A DNA stretch of 64,000 nt from Theocolax elegans. Lineage: Eukaryota > Arthropoda > Insecta > Hymenoptera > Cerocephalidae. The notes beneath the pieces are model-generated. The model was given only the letters and a program-made list of their open reading frames with translations, made no database searches and had not been told where the DNA came from. Shown in pieces: positions 22,183-33,500 of this stretch. The position numbers and the translations under genes were made by a program. Within the stretch, counting starts at the first letter, position 1. The number at the start of each line of letters is the position of its first letter. The DNA lies in NCBI GenBank assembly GCA_026168455.1, contig CM047426.1:53675085-53739084 (forward strand), given 5' to 3'.

Positions 22183-22790
22183 ACGTAATATTAAATTGAA
22201 CATTTATAATTGAATCAAGTCTCCAACCAGAATCCCGCTCTTGAAATTCTTCTACATCTCTTAAAAGATAGTCTCGTACATGCTCATTAAACCATGATTT
22301 TAATAATATATATGGAAAAATTTCAACGTTAGGTGTAGTAAAGTGTTTGGTATCAACTATTACCTTAATATTATTTTCAACATTATGTGAAATTTTTTAA
22401 ATTCGCATGATTATACGGTATTTACTTTATACGTTTTACCATTTTTTAATAGTTTTTTCACATTCTTTGTGAATAAAATTAAAACATCTTTTAAAAACGA
22501 TGGTCACTTAAATTTACTGATTCCTTCTCCTTTTTTTACTTTGGCAATTAACCGTACTTTCGTGCATACAACTTTAGAAATAGCATACAGTACCGCTTGT
22601 TTCTGAGATATGGATAACAAATTATTATGAGAAACTTTTCCTAAAGTCTTGAGTGAAAAAGTACATTGGTTTATCCACCGATCTACAATTTCAGGTTTAA
22701 ATGTTGTTGCTGAAGAAATCAAATTTTCAGCTTCCTCCAAGTAACGTACATGACCTAGACTTTCTGCTAAAATATTTTCCATTTTAGAGA
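22183..22790 (-). pseudogene. Polinton PolB, far N-terminal part, separated by the LTR-like insertion
   Basis: The ORF at 22504-22782 (92 aa) begins MENILAESLGHVRYLEEAEN. The sequence to its left, after stops and shifts, encodes EIFPYILLKSWFNEHVRDYL and FQERDSGWRLDSIINVQFNI, which matches the W...FQE.GSGW.L..I segment just upstream of NxNPLR in Polinton polymerases. It therefore joins logically to 21316. The role of the first 92 residues is not recognised. Confidence 0.6.
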
Positions 22791-23010
22791 CGATGTGAGG
22801 CTCAAACTATTGAAAACAGATTGCAACCTCATTGTGGATACGTTTCGTTATATACTTTTTATAAGAGAAATGGTGGAGGAAATATTGTGTGTAAAATGTT
22901 AATTAAAGATTTAAATGTGAGATAGCATGTACATATAGAAAAAACTATGTATGCAGTTCACATTCCCCGCGCTTTAGCAAGCGAGAGAGCGTACCTGTAG
23001 TGCAACACGC

Positions 23011-23228
23011 CATCGCTCGAGTACGGAGAGAGACGCGTAGCTTCAACTCTTTGAAACAACGGGGCAGCGACGCGCTACCGCTCGAGTGGGGGAAGACGCC
23101 AAGCTTCGTCTCACACACCAACTCGAATGACGCGCTACCGCTCGAGTGGTGGAAGACGCCAAGCTTTGTCTCACATGCCAACTTGAGTGATGTGTCACCG
23201 CTCGAGTGGGAGGGTAGTCGACGCATGC
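23011..23228 (+). repeat. 60-bp tandem repeat
   Basis: About four units with the core TACCGCTCGAGTGG and GAAGACGCCAAGCTT begin near 23015, 23075, 23135 and 23195, the outer ones degenerate. The repeats keep both strands open, so the 139-147 aa frames here are repeat artefacts. Confidence 0.85.
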
Positions 23229-23248
23229 GTGTGTGTGTGTGTGTGTGC

Positions 23249-23315
<67 letters not shown>

Positions 23316-23344
23316 TGCGTGCGTGCGCGCGCGTGAGTGTGTGT
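23229..23344 (+). repeat. (GT)n microsatellite at the 3' end of the LINE
   Basis: A nearly pure GT array with some GC variants, ending just before the LINE's poly(A) (seen as TTTTTTTT on the plus strand). Confidence 0.95.
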
Positions 23345-23459
23345 TTCTTTTTTTTAAGAGAAGGCGGACAAAAATGCACTTACGCACTAAGTGTGGGGCT
23401 CGATCGGCTTGACCTATACCCACTAAAAACAACCATGCTATGATGGACCTAATCGAAGG

Positions 23460-24450
23460 CATGTCCCGATGCCTTCCGGGGTTAAAGGCCCCTCACACCA
23501 AGTTTGGAAATGATCCCTTTTCTGCATGAATCGAGGACACCGGTACAGTACATGATCCACGTCTTTGTTGGCGCCAGGGCAGGTCGGGCACTCCCCGTTC
23601 CCCTATATATGAAAACGGTGCAGATAGCTGCGCAAGCAACCATGGCCGGTAAGCATCTGGTTCAGGTAAAAGTTGACCAAGCCGTGTTTCCTACCTGTCC
23701 ACTTTAGCACATCAGGGATGACGCCAGCGGGTCCAGCGTCCTTGGCGGGCAGCATCCCATCTCTGCTGCCACTGTTCGGTGGCCTTAATCGACCACCGAT
23801 TTCTGCCGCCATTTTCACCTTGGCCTTCCCGTTGTGAGGCACGCCGACCTTCTCTGTAAGTATCAGCCGTCTATATTGCTAAAAGATCGATGGGCGGGAT
23901 TCCGGCGATCACCGAGAGGGCTATATCGGACACTGTTCTGTACGCATGAGCTACCCTCAAAACTGCTATTCTGCAGGCTTGTCATCAAGCCGCACCATAG
24001 GTTTTGTTGCTACTTATCGGACCTGCTCAAATCGGAGCTCCATACAAGATTACAGAGCTTAAAACTGTCGCTAAAAGGGCCCGGCGAGGTTGCTTCGGCC
24101 CTCCGATATTGGGCATTAAGCCCGACAGAGCCCCAGCTACTCTTGCCGCTTTCGTCCCTGCATTCAAGAGATGTTCCTTGAACGATAGCCGCGCATCCAA
24201 GGTGACACCCAGGTACCTCACAGTGTCCATCGATCTTACAGACCTACCGTTTACGGTAAAGGTGGCGTACCTCGTTTGCTTCGTTCGAGATATAAACACC
24301 GACTCTGTTTTTTCAGCCGCCAGACACAGCCCATGGTTGCTCAACCATCCCGCTACTACGTCAATAGAGATATCTCTAAGGTATTGCACCTCTTTGATAC
24401 TCTTACCGACGACGACTAACACCTCGTCGTCTGCAAAGGCCACCTTTGAC
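23460..24450 (-). pseudogene. LINE reverse transcriptase, palm to C-terminal domain
   Basis: The open segment 24027-24443 begins with FADDEVLVVV, the (F/Y)ADD catalytic box, followed by GLCLAAEKTE and VRYLGVTLDARLSFKEH, the typical thumb-side motifs of Jockey/R1-type reverse transcriptases. Beyond 24027 the frame shifts. Further on come FYLNQMLTGHGCLRSYLHRF and, after a stop, CPTCPGANKDVDHVLYRC, the cysteine-rich C-terminal motif of R1/Jockey elements. The enzyme would prime reverse transcription from the nicked target. The fingers and all of the endonuclease are absent, and at least one frameshift and one stop interrupt what remains. Confidence 0.8.
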
Positions 24451-24464
24451 GCCCCCCCTGGAAG

Positions 24465-25807
24465 TTAGCTACTTGCCACGCAATCCACTGCTTTGTGGCC
24501 CTCTTGGCCACACCGGCAACACCGCGATGATCGGTCAACTGCACTTTTGCAGTTCCTCGCGATGTGGTCAGTCTCGTGGCACCGGTAACATCGCGAGACA
24601 GCCTCGCGAAGCCGAACCCTGCAGTTCTTTCAACCTATTTTCAGCTTCCCATTTTGCAGCAGCTTTTTTGCTGCTATCACCGGTAGCAGAACGCGGGTCA
24701 TTAGTGTGCCTCCGTAGGACCCTCTGAACTTTATTTCCGCAGAAGGCACCACTTCTGGCCCGATCACCACGGAGATTGCCTCTACTACTTCTTCCGTCGT
24801 GGTAGCCTCGTCCATGTCCTTTATTAAAATAGACTCCTTGTGGGACAGTAGCTGGACCTCTGCTGTACCACCTAGCGTGGACAGGACTGACTCCCGGCTT
24901 ACCCAGCTCTATCAAGAGCTCTTCCGCTTTTGTACGCCGGATATTCGAAACTCTCTCTCCGAGTGGCTTGTGGTTTGGAGCCGTTCGAATTTGTCTCAGG
25001 ATGTCGGTGTAAGACCGCCCTGCCATCGCTTTGATCTTGATGGCATCTGGACGGACTGGCTTTAAGACCGCCTTCGTTCCTTTAACCACCCCAACCGGCC
25101 CTCTAACATCCTTGGTCTGCTCCAGCTGCTTGCGCTTTTGGCCTGGTTTCTTGGCCTAGCGTACAACTATTGCCCACTGGCGTGACTTCAGCTGGTCATT
25201 GTTGTTTCCGGTACTAGGTTCGACTGGTCTGGTTTCCTTGGCCGGTTGTTTTGCCTGTTTCTTCCTCTTCGGCGGAATCTGTGGTGGAGAGGGTCTCTCC
25301 CTCTCGTCCGCCTTATTTTGGGGCGCCTCTTTCCGAAAGATAGGCGACGTCTGGCACATTCCATCTCTGCGCATGCCCGCCGAGCAATCTTCGCTTCCTC
25401 TCGGGTGCTGTGCGTTTCTCACCCGAGCATACTCACGTAGGGCCCTGCTGGTAGCCCTCGCCATAGACTTGATTTGCACGAAGGAAAGCTCTGTCAGCGT
25501 CACTCGACATCCCAGTGGACGGCAGGTCACACGTAGTATTTGATGCTACAGAGGTCGAGTGACCAAGCTCCACAGCACTTACCATTTTAACGGTGTGAGT
25601 TTGGTTTTTCCCAAAATCCGTGGGACCAGCACTGACCACCGGGGCTTTCACCCGATCGGAATCAGTGGCGGGATTTGACAGGACTGCCATGCCCGCTTGG
25701 GGTAGTGTTATTTTAATCTCATTATCCATAATTGGATTAATTTCGGGGTGCCTTCCCCTACCTGGTTTTGGTTTGCCCCGAATATTTGAATTTTCGGTAC
25801 CATCCAT
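24465..25807 (-). pseudogene. LINE ORF1 (Gag-like, CCHC zinc knuckles), frame-broken
   Basis: It starts MDGTENSNIRGKPKPG at 25807, moves into another frame by about 25530 (basic, proline-rich, PPKRKKQAKQ) with a stop near 25156, and continues at 25089 (SYTDILRQIRTAPNH, then VSNIRRTKAEELLIELGK). The end, in a shifted frame at 24465-24600, has two zinc knuckles, CYRCHETDHIARNC and CCRCGQEGHKAVDC. Such ORF1 proteins bind element RNA. The order and motifs match R1/Jockey-clade ORF1. The breaks make it a pseudogene. Confidence 0.75.
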
Positions 25808-25877
25808 ATCTGGAAAGCATTCCCCTATCCACCACCTGGGGAGGCGCCACGATGCGGGACCAGCAAACCCGGCACGG

Positions 25878-25899
25878 GTGTGTGTGTGTGTGTGTGTGT
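25878..25899 (+). repeat. (GT)n microsatellite at the 5' end of the LINE
   Basis: Eleven GT units lie directly against the 5' end of the minus-strand LINE. Together with 23229-23344 they bracket it. Confidence 0.9.
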
Positions 25900-28139
25900 A
25901 GTTGGTTAGATTAGATGCTGTATTAATAAATAAATAAACTCAAAGTATTTTTATAATACATATATATATATTTAAACAAAATTTTACTATACAAAACATT
26001 TAAAACTAATCTAAATAAAGTAATACTAATTATAAAAATAATGTTGTAAAAAATGTAGAAATTTATAATGATACTTAAATGTATGTGACGTTGTAAAATG
26101 CACAACGCACAAGTCCATGCGCATGGCTTATATTTACAAGTCATGTGCATGCATAACTTCACTTAACGTTAGCTCGCGATCGCGTCGCAGGTAGCAAATC
26201 CCTCGCTGGCGAACCGAAGTGCACCGATGCACTTTTAAATAAGTATTGATAACTACGGTACGGGTACGTTATAGCGACGGAGCGAAAAAAGACGCGACCG
26301 ATATTCGACAGTAACACGCAGCACACCACAGCCGAGAGGTATCGTGAGCCAAAGATCGAGCCCAGGTCGTGTCACGATACCTGGCGTATCCGCTGCTGAT
26401 GTCAACAAGACGGGACGTTAGGCGGCGTCCTAACCTCAACCGTAACACGTGCTGAGGAGACGACGACGGTTGAGATGGCACACGGGTGCGCGCGCGAAGG
26501 AACTCCGTACAACTAGCCAAGAGAGCCAGTGTGCTTCCCACCTTACACCCGTATACCGGGGAACGCGGTATCGGCGGCGACGATCGAGCGGCGCTAGGCG
26601 AGGTGCGCGAGAAGCGAGCGACCGTAGGTGGGATTATGCGAAAGAGCGCGCGGAGCGAGGGGTAGCGCGCGAGTAGAGTAGGAGTCGCGGTATACCTAAT
26701 ATATGAATACGAAGGTATACCGCGGTATAATAGAGATGTAGATATATATATATATATATACGATGCGCGCATACATATGTACGCTCATATTTTAGTGTAC
26801 AGCGCGCGCATGTATGATTAAATTAGATTAATTATTTTAGTTAGATCGCGTTGTTAATTAATTAAGTAAAAATATGTAGATCCGTCGGTAGAGTTCGGGG
26901 CGAATTGTAGTAACTTTTAAAATGTATATAGCTGTAAATAGTATTTGAAATTAATTTTAATTGTTGTATAAGTATGTCGGGATAGTTAGTATTAATTATA
27001 TAGCCGGTAAGCACGGGGTGGCAGCACCGACTGGGTTACCGATATGGTAATTATTTATTTGTATTGCGCGCCTTCCGAGTGCCAGGGATAGTTGGTTGCG
27101 TGATCGACCCAATAATTAATAGGTTGGTGGTGACGTAAACCACTATTATTGGATAATCAGCCTTGACGGAAATAAGATCAAGGCTGACTACGCGTATCGA
27201 TCACGCCATCAACGACCTTAATCAACGCCGGTAGATAAGGAGTAGATAGAAGATAGAGAAGGATAGTGATAGGGTGGGGAGAAAAATCCTTATTTTGGGA
27301 GGATCAAGCCACGCCGCGAGCCGGATGAAGAAGCCGGTCTCGATGATTCGCTACCTGATCGTCCGACAACATAGTCGAAGTTTTCGTGAGGTTGTAATAG
27401 CTCAAAAGTAGTATTTTGAGGCGGAGTAGCCTTTTTTTTGGTAGAGTAGAGCAGAGTCGAGTAGGGTTGTCGCGACGTAGAGTGGAGGTTGAAGCTGTAA
27501 CTGATTCGTTAATTTAATTAGGCGAGTAATTTACAGTTAGCCCAACGGGCGGCCGAATTTATTATATTAAAATTTCATTTTTTATTATATATTTTATTAT
27601 TCGCCGGACGGAATCTGAGTGTGCAGGTGTGCACGTGTGTGAGTCGGTCGCGAATCGCGTTATTTATTGTGTTGATGCCGGAAATTAAAAAGCATTTTAT
27701 TTTTTTTAAATTTTGCATAAATATTAGTTGTAGTAATTGCTCAATTCGGGAGTGTTTGATTAATTATTTTTCGTTTACTCCAAAAGCCGCCGGTTCCGAG
27801 GTGGCCAGCTGTCGGGATTCCCTCTGTGACGCGGAGTTGAGGTGAGAATTGCCGGGTTATTGAGTAGTTTTTTTTCCAAGTGATTAATTCCATTATAAAT
27901 TTTGCCAGGCGCCCAATTAAATCGAAATCGGCGATATACTACCATTTTGAACGTCGCTACGACGGATTCTCCGTGGGTTCATAATTTTGTTTAATTATTA
28001 CGCCGACGAAAAGTAGCGTCGCATGTAATAATAAAAAAACAATCTATAACTATAATTAAAAACTAAATATGAGAATGTTAGGCTGCATAAAAAAACATAT
28101 AACATATATATATATATATTAAATAAATAATTCTAATAA
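25900..28139. other. Unassigned stretch with a GC-rich core
   Basis: 25900-26160 is AT-rich. 26160-26700 is GC-rich with many CpG-containing words and no convincing protein. 26990-27050 has an imperfect hairpin around GGTAAGCACGGGG...GGGTTACC, and 27100-27250 has inverted words (GTGATCGACCC...; CAGCCTTGACGG against CAAGGCTGA). 27480-27850 is mixed, with one possible splice donor (GAG-GTGAGA near 27838). It might be LTR or 5' leader sequence, but I found neither a primer site nor a paired copy. Confidence 0.3.
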
Positions 28140-28845
28140 CTAAAGTAAAAAAACAAGTGTAAAATTATTTTTTTTTGGTCGCGTTTTTTTTCTCTTCGAT
28201 CGTCCCGCTCCCTCCTCAATCGCTTCATCGTTAATAAAATTATGAAAAAAATTTTGAAATTTTCTCCTCCGTACATTATTTTTTATTGGTAACCGGTTTT
28301 CCAACTGTAAAGAAAAAAAAGTTAAATTTTATGTTATTTATAATATGATTGTATTAATAAAAATTTTATGCTTACCAGCCCGATTTTTTTTATTTTTATG
28401 TTGCTCCCCGTCGGTCGTGGTGGTATTGGGGGTGGTGGTGGTGAGGTGGATGCTGGGATTGGTTGATTATTAGCTGGGGGTGAAGGAGGCTTTTTAAAAG
28501 TGTTTGGCGAATGTATCGGTGATACAGGGTCTGGTAGGGTACTCATAGTAGTAAAAATTGTATGCATCGACGGTACATCCCACCTCGTCCGCTTATTCTG
28601 TGGTCTAACCTGTAAATAAATATAAAATATATGATATGTATAATTTACAAAAAAAAATTTGTTATACTCACATGATCTTCCGCAGATTGTTGTGGGAGCT
28701 CAAGAATGCAATGCTCCGCTCGCTGTAAAAAATTAATTAATTTATGTAGAATTAAATTTTTATTTACGGACAATAAAAATTATATTAATATTCTTACAAC
28801 GGCAAATCTTGTTATCCACTCTGGAGAATAGATGTGCCAGTTTGG
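28140..28845 (-). CDS. Candidate four-exon gene of unknown function (3' part)
   Basis: Four minus-strand exons are bounded by good sites and all are in phase 0: 28798-28845 (after TTTTAG, before GTAAGA), 28672-28722 (after TTTACAG, before GTGAGT), 28376-28609 (after TTTACAG, before GTAAGC) and 28140-28304 (after TTTACAG, ending TAG). The introns are 75, 62 and 71 bp. The visible product is about 165 residues. It reads PNWHIYSPEWITRFAV, then RAEHCILELPQQ, then a basic and proline-rich part (RPQNKRTRWDVPS; PPPPPIPPRPTG), and ends with a lysine/arginine-rich tail (GRSKRKKTRPKKNN) that could be a nuclear signal. No start codon or upstream exon is seen before the microsatellite at 28880. I do not recognise the family. 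It may be a host gene fragment or a transposon-borne gene. The fit of seven splice and stop signals is unlikely by chance but is not proof. Confidence 0.5.
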
Positions 28846-28879
28846 CTAAAAAAAATAATCTTTAATTATATTAAAATTT

Positions 28880-28990
28880 TGTTTCCGTCCGTCCGTCCGT
28901 CCGTCTGTCTGTCTGTCTGTCTGTCCGTCCGTCCGTCCGAGAGCGAGAGAGGGAGAGTACGAGCGAGCGAGCGAGATAGAGCGAGAGCTT
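28880..28990 (+). repeat. (CCGT)n/(CTGT)n and (GAGC)n microsatellites
   Basis: CCGT and CTGT tetranucleotides from 28883 to 28940 pass into GAG/GAGC-rich sequence. Confidence 0.9.
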
Positions 28991-29183
28991 CCATGACTGA
29001 TAAGTCATGTCACTCGTCAGTGTGTAGAGCACACTGGATCTCGTGAGTGCACGCGGAGTTTATATATGCCCGGCTGCTTCGCGCCCCCTCCCCGTCAGAC
29101 GATACGTGTTGAGCGCATGTGTGCTTTGTTACGTGCCAGTGTATTTACACTGGACATTCCGGGTGTGATTGGAGAGATAGAAT

Positions 29184-29184
<1 letters not shown>

Positions 29185-29217
<33 letters not shown>

Positions 29218-29338
29218 ATTATGATTATGATATTAATAATAATAATTATATGATAATGATAATCATAATAATAAACATAATGATAATTATAATGATAATC
29301 ATAATGATAATGATAATGATAATGATAATGATAATGAT
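29185..29338 (+). repeat. (GA)n then (TGATAA)n-type microsatellite
   Basis: GA units at 29187-29214, then AT-rich ATGATAATG units up to 29338. The frame rich in H and Y on the minus strand here is an artefact. Confidence 0.9.
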
Positions 29339-29405
29339 TTTTTTTTTTTTTAAGAGGGGGGGAAATCAATTTATTGCCGAGGTGTGGGACTCTTCAAAAT
29401 CCTCG
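29339..29405 (-). mobile_element. Very short LINE 3' tail in a microsatellite
   Basis: On the minus strand: CCGAGGATTTTGAAGAGTCC, CCACACCTCGGCAATAAATT, then CCCCCCCTCTTAAAAA with poly(A). The tip CTCTTAAAA is like the tip of the LINE at 23345. TGATAATGAT repeats lie on both sides, as if the element landed in them. No coding part is kept. Confidence 0.5.
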
Positions 29406-29500
29406 GATTATTCATAATAATGATAATGATTATTATTATTATTTTTATTATTATTATTATTATTATTCATAACGATAATGATAATTATTATTTACAAGAG
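29406..29500 (+). repeat. (TGATAA/ATT)n microsatellite, right part
   Basis: Continues the microsatellite of 29217-29338 after the LINE tail. Confidence 0.85.
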
Positions 29501-29633
29501 GAAGAGGTAGGGGAGAATTTCATGTGTAATCCATTTGCTCTCTGTGTTTTACAGAGTTGAGACTGTTGTTATTATTGAGAATAAAATTATCAATAATAAC
29601 ACTCGCATTACAAATGGTTGTACAAATTAAGAT

Positions 29634-30430
29634 GGCGATTTCTCAGCCAATATTTAATCATTACGTAACAAATTATATTTAGTCAATTCATAATAATTCA
29701 TATAATAAGTTTATAATTATATTTTTTAATTATTTAAATCTAATAATAAGTTTGAATATAATATTATGACGATTTTTAGTCACATTTAGTTAATTCATAT
29801 ATATCATATACAATATTGTTATGTCTCTAATTAATAATAAACTAATTAATAATAAGTTTATTTTTTAATTATTTATATGTAATAATAAGTTTGAATAAAT
29901 TATGTTGGCGAATTCTCAGTCAATATTCAGTCAATTCATAACAATAAATTATAAGTTTATTATTTCATTATGATGGCGATTACTTAGCCAATATTCATTC
30001 AATTTAGAACAATTAATAATAAGTTTATTTTTGAATTATTTTATCTAAAAATAAGTTTGAATAAATTATGTTGGCGATTTCTCAGCCAATATTCAGTCAA
30101 TTTATAATAATTAATAATAAGTTTATTTATTAATTATTTATATGTAATAATAAGTTTGAATAAATTATGTTGGCGAATTCTCAGCCAATATTCAGTCAAT
30201 TCATAACAATTCATAATAAGTTTATTTTTTATAATTATTCATCTAATAATACGTTTGAATAAATCATGATGACGATTTCTTAGTCAATATTTAATCATTT
30301 CGTAACAACTCATATTTAATCAATTCATAACAATTCATAATAGGTTTATTTTTTATAATTATTCATCTAATAATAAGTTTGAGTAAATCAAGATGGCGAT
30401 TTCTCAGCGAATATTCAGTCAATAACATAT
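29634..30430 (+). repeat. Degenerate tandem repeat of about 100 bp
   Basis: About eight units carry GATGGCGATTTCTCAGCC-like words (near 29634, 29768, 29904, 29975, 30071, 30170, 30270 and 30393), each followed by ATTCAGTCAATTC and ATAATAAGTTTA. It lies next to the 3' side of the Helitron. Confidence 0.8.
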
Positions 30431-30515
30431 TTATAAGTATATTTATAATTTTTAATACATTTATATATATGTATGTATTTAGACAATGAAAAAAATAATA
30501 TATATATATATAAAA

Positions 30516-33500
30516 TTAATATTCAAATATTTCTGAATAAACTTCATTTTTTGTATAAATTTTTGCGTTTTCACTGAGGACAAGTTTTTTATTTCTATAT
30601 TTTATTATATTATCATTTTTATTAATAGATTTATTATCTATAAATACTTTTAAATTATCCTTTGATGTTGTTCTTGATAAAGCTACGTATAATTGACCAT
30701 GACTAAAAACAGGAGTATTTAAATATAAACCAACTTTGTCAAAGGATTGACCTTGAGCTTTGTTTATAGTCATAGCAAAGCTAAGTCTTATTGGAAATTG
30801 TCTTCTTATCATATGAAACGGAATTTCTTCTGATGATGGATATAAATCAATACGTGGTAATAATATTATCATGCCAGCATTTTTACCTGTAATTATTTCT
30901 ACTGTTATATCATATGATATCTAAATTTCGCAAACAACTAACTATTGCACCCTTTTTTAATATTAATTTATGTGGAGGTAATCCATTGGGTGATAATTAA
31001 TGTAAAAATTCTGTTGGGATTGATTCTTGTAATGTATCATTATCAGCACTTTCTACTCTATCATCACTATAAAATGTATAACTACATCCATCAATTTTTT
31101 CTACTATATCTTCATTAAGTTTTAATACATTAGAATTTAAAGGCGATAATATTACTTTATTTTTTAATCTTGGATCATTAGGATTTATCTTATCTCCAAA
31201 GATTTCTTTTATTAAATTGTTATCACAAATGTATTGCGTTGGTAATTCTTTGACATTGTTTTTTAATTCATATTTTGTTAAATTTTTATTTTCTCCTATA
31301 TCAAGTAACCACTTTTCGAAACTATTATCTGGCTTTTGCAATCTTAAATTTTCAGTCAATGATAACCTCGAAAATTATGGCCATAAACAACTTCTTTTGA
31401 CGCAAGTTTCAATAATTTTAGTTCTATTTCCATGTGGTACTATTGGTAGTGTTTGTCTAAAGTCTCCAGAAGTTACAATAATTTTATCTCCAAAAGGAAG
31501 ATCATTTTTACACGCATCTCGGAAAAATTTATCAATTGTTTCAAAAGCATATCTAGATACCATTGAAATTTCATCCCAAATTATAATTTTAATTTTTTTT
31601 AAGTAAGTACCATATTCTGAATTAGGACTAATATTACATGTTGATTGTTCATTTATATTTAATGGTAATTTAAATGTACTATGCAACAGTTTTTCCATTA
31701 ATTAATAAATTAGCAGCAATACCAGTCCAAGCCATAGTAAGAAAAGGAATATTCATTGATATTAAATAAGTAATAATTACATTATGTAAATAACTTTTTC
31801 CACTACCACCAGGACCATCAATGAAATAATACTTATTTCCAATATTATTAATTGTTGCATTGATGATTAAATCATATAATTTCTTTTGATTAAATGTTAA
31901 AGAATTGATTAAAGTTTCTAAGGTATTAATATGATCATGTATATCTAATTCATCATCATACTCTTTATTTACTTCATAATTATCCATATTAAGTAAATGA
32001 AAATCATTTAATTTCATTCCATGTAACAATAAGATTTTTTCAATATTATACAAAGCTTTTTTTTCACCCTCAAATTCTGATAAAGTTGGATCCATAAAAT
32101 GAATCTTATATTTATTATATAAATCCAAAGCATTAATTGGTATTTGAAATACAAGAATAAATGCAAATAGTTTGCACATAGATTTAGGAAATTTGAATAC
32201 TGCAGCTTCTGCTAAACATTTATCCCACTCATCATCAGTACTAATAATACCTCTCGATAAACAAGCAGTTTCATACGTATCGTAAACTATACCATTTACA
32301 GTTCGGATATCTTCAAATGATTTTGCACCTCGTACATGTAATAATAATAGTCGCAAGAAAAATGTTTCACGTTTATTTGGATTTACGAAATACATTCTAC
32401 TTATAATAGGTTTATTAAATTGTTTTCTATTAGTGCTATTTGTCCATATCATCATTAATGGCTTCCATTGTGAATTTTACAAAAGCAGTATCAGGACCCT
32501 TATGAAAATATTTAAATAAATATTTTATAGCTTTTATTGTATTACATATTTCTATGTTAATATGACATTCTAACAATAATAATAAATATGGATTATATGG
32601 CACGACAAAACTATTATCTGCAATTCTATGTTTTGAATATATAATTTTATTATCATTATTTCTTCGGCGATAAGAAGGATAACCATCTGAATTAAAATTT
32701 GTTTGTTCAACAAATGGTTTAGGAAACTTTTTTGTACAGCGTGTTTTATCTTCATTCATACATACACTATTTTTATTTTGCATTCCACAAGGACCATGTA
32801 TCATATTATTTTTTACTATATTGTATAATCTAGGATATTTAATTTCATCAGGTATTTCAGCACTTATAAGAGAATCAATTTGATCAACATCTCGTAATTT
32901 ATCATCATTATGCAACCAAATTAACATGTGCATATGTGGTAATCCTCTTTTTTGAAATTCTATCACATAAACATAACCTTTAACTTCTCCAAAAATACTT
33001 TTTTTTAAAAGTTCATTTTTAAAAATTTTAACTTTTTGATTAAAAACTTATGGTAACAAATTTTCTTCAATTTCTTTCCATGTAGGATTACATGTCATTG
33101 TGAGAAATATATCTGGTTTTCCATCAACTTGTAATTGAGTCATTGAATCTAAATAATTTTGTTGTATTGCTCTGGGACTTCCTGTATAGGTTGAAGGTAA
33201 TATTATCAATCTCCCTATTTTAGAATGTTTAATATTTACTTTGTTATAAACATAATCCATCAATCCTTTATACATTTCAGTTCGTAATTCTGCTTGATGA
33301 CTGCGCAAATAGTATAATCGACATCCTTCAATTCTTGTCCATACGTCAACAATAAATTGTTGTGATATATTTTTTAAATTTAAACAAGGATTAAAATCAT
33401 CACGTATACTTAATTTAAATGAATAATATTGTAATATTGAAATATTATTATATTAATTATCTGCTTTTAAACATTTCATATTAAGACACCATCCAGGGTC

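Larger units (their letters stand above)
23345..25877 (-). mobile_element. R1-clade-like non-LTR retrotransposon (LINE), internally deleted, inserted in an (AC)n array
   Basis: On the minus strand the element starts at about 25877, directly after (AC)n, and ends at about 23345 with CTCTTAAAAAAAAG, directly before another (AC)n. It carries a gag-like ORF1 with CCHC knuckles and the C-terminal half of the reverse transcriptase ORF. The endonuclease and the front of the reverse transcriptase are missing between about 24440 and 24465. Lengths and lesions show that it is dead. Known R1-clade families such as Waldo and Mino insert in AC-rich microsatellites, which fits the flanks. Confidence 0.75.

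Noticed and set aside
22945..23462. Overlapping ORFs of 139-147 aa on both strands
   Set aside because: Created by a 60-bp tandem repeat (a multiple of three) plus (GT)n.
29145..29369. 74-aa minus ORF rich in H and Y
   Set aside because: Translation of the TGATAA microsatellite.
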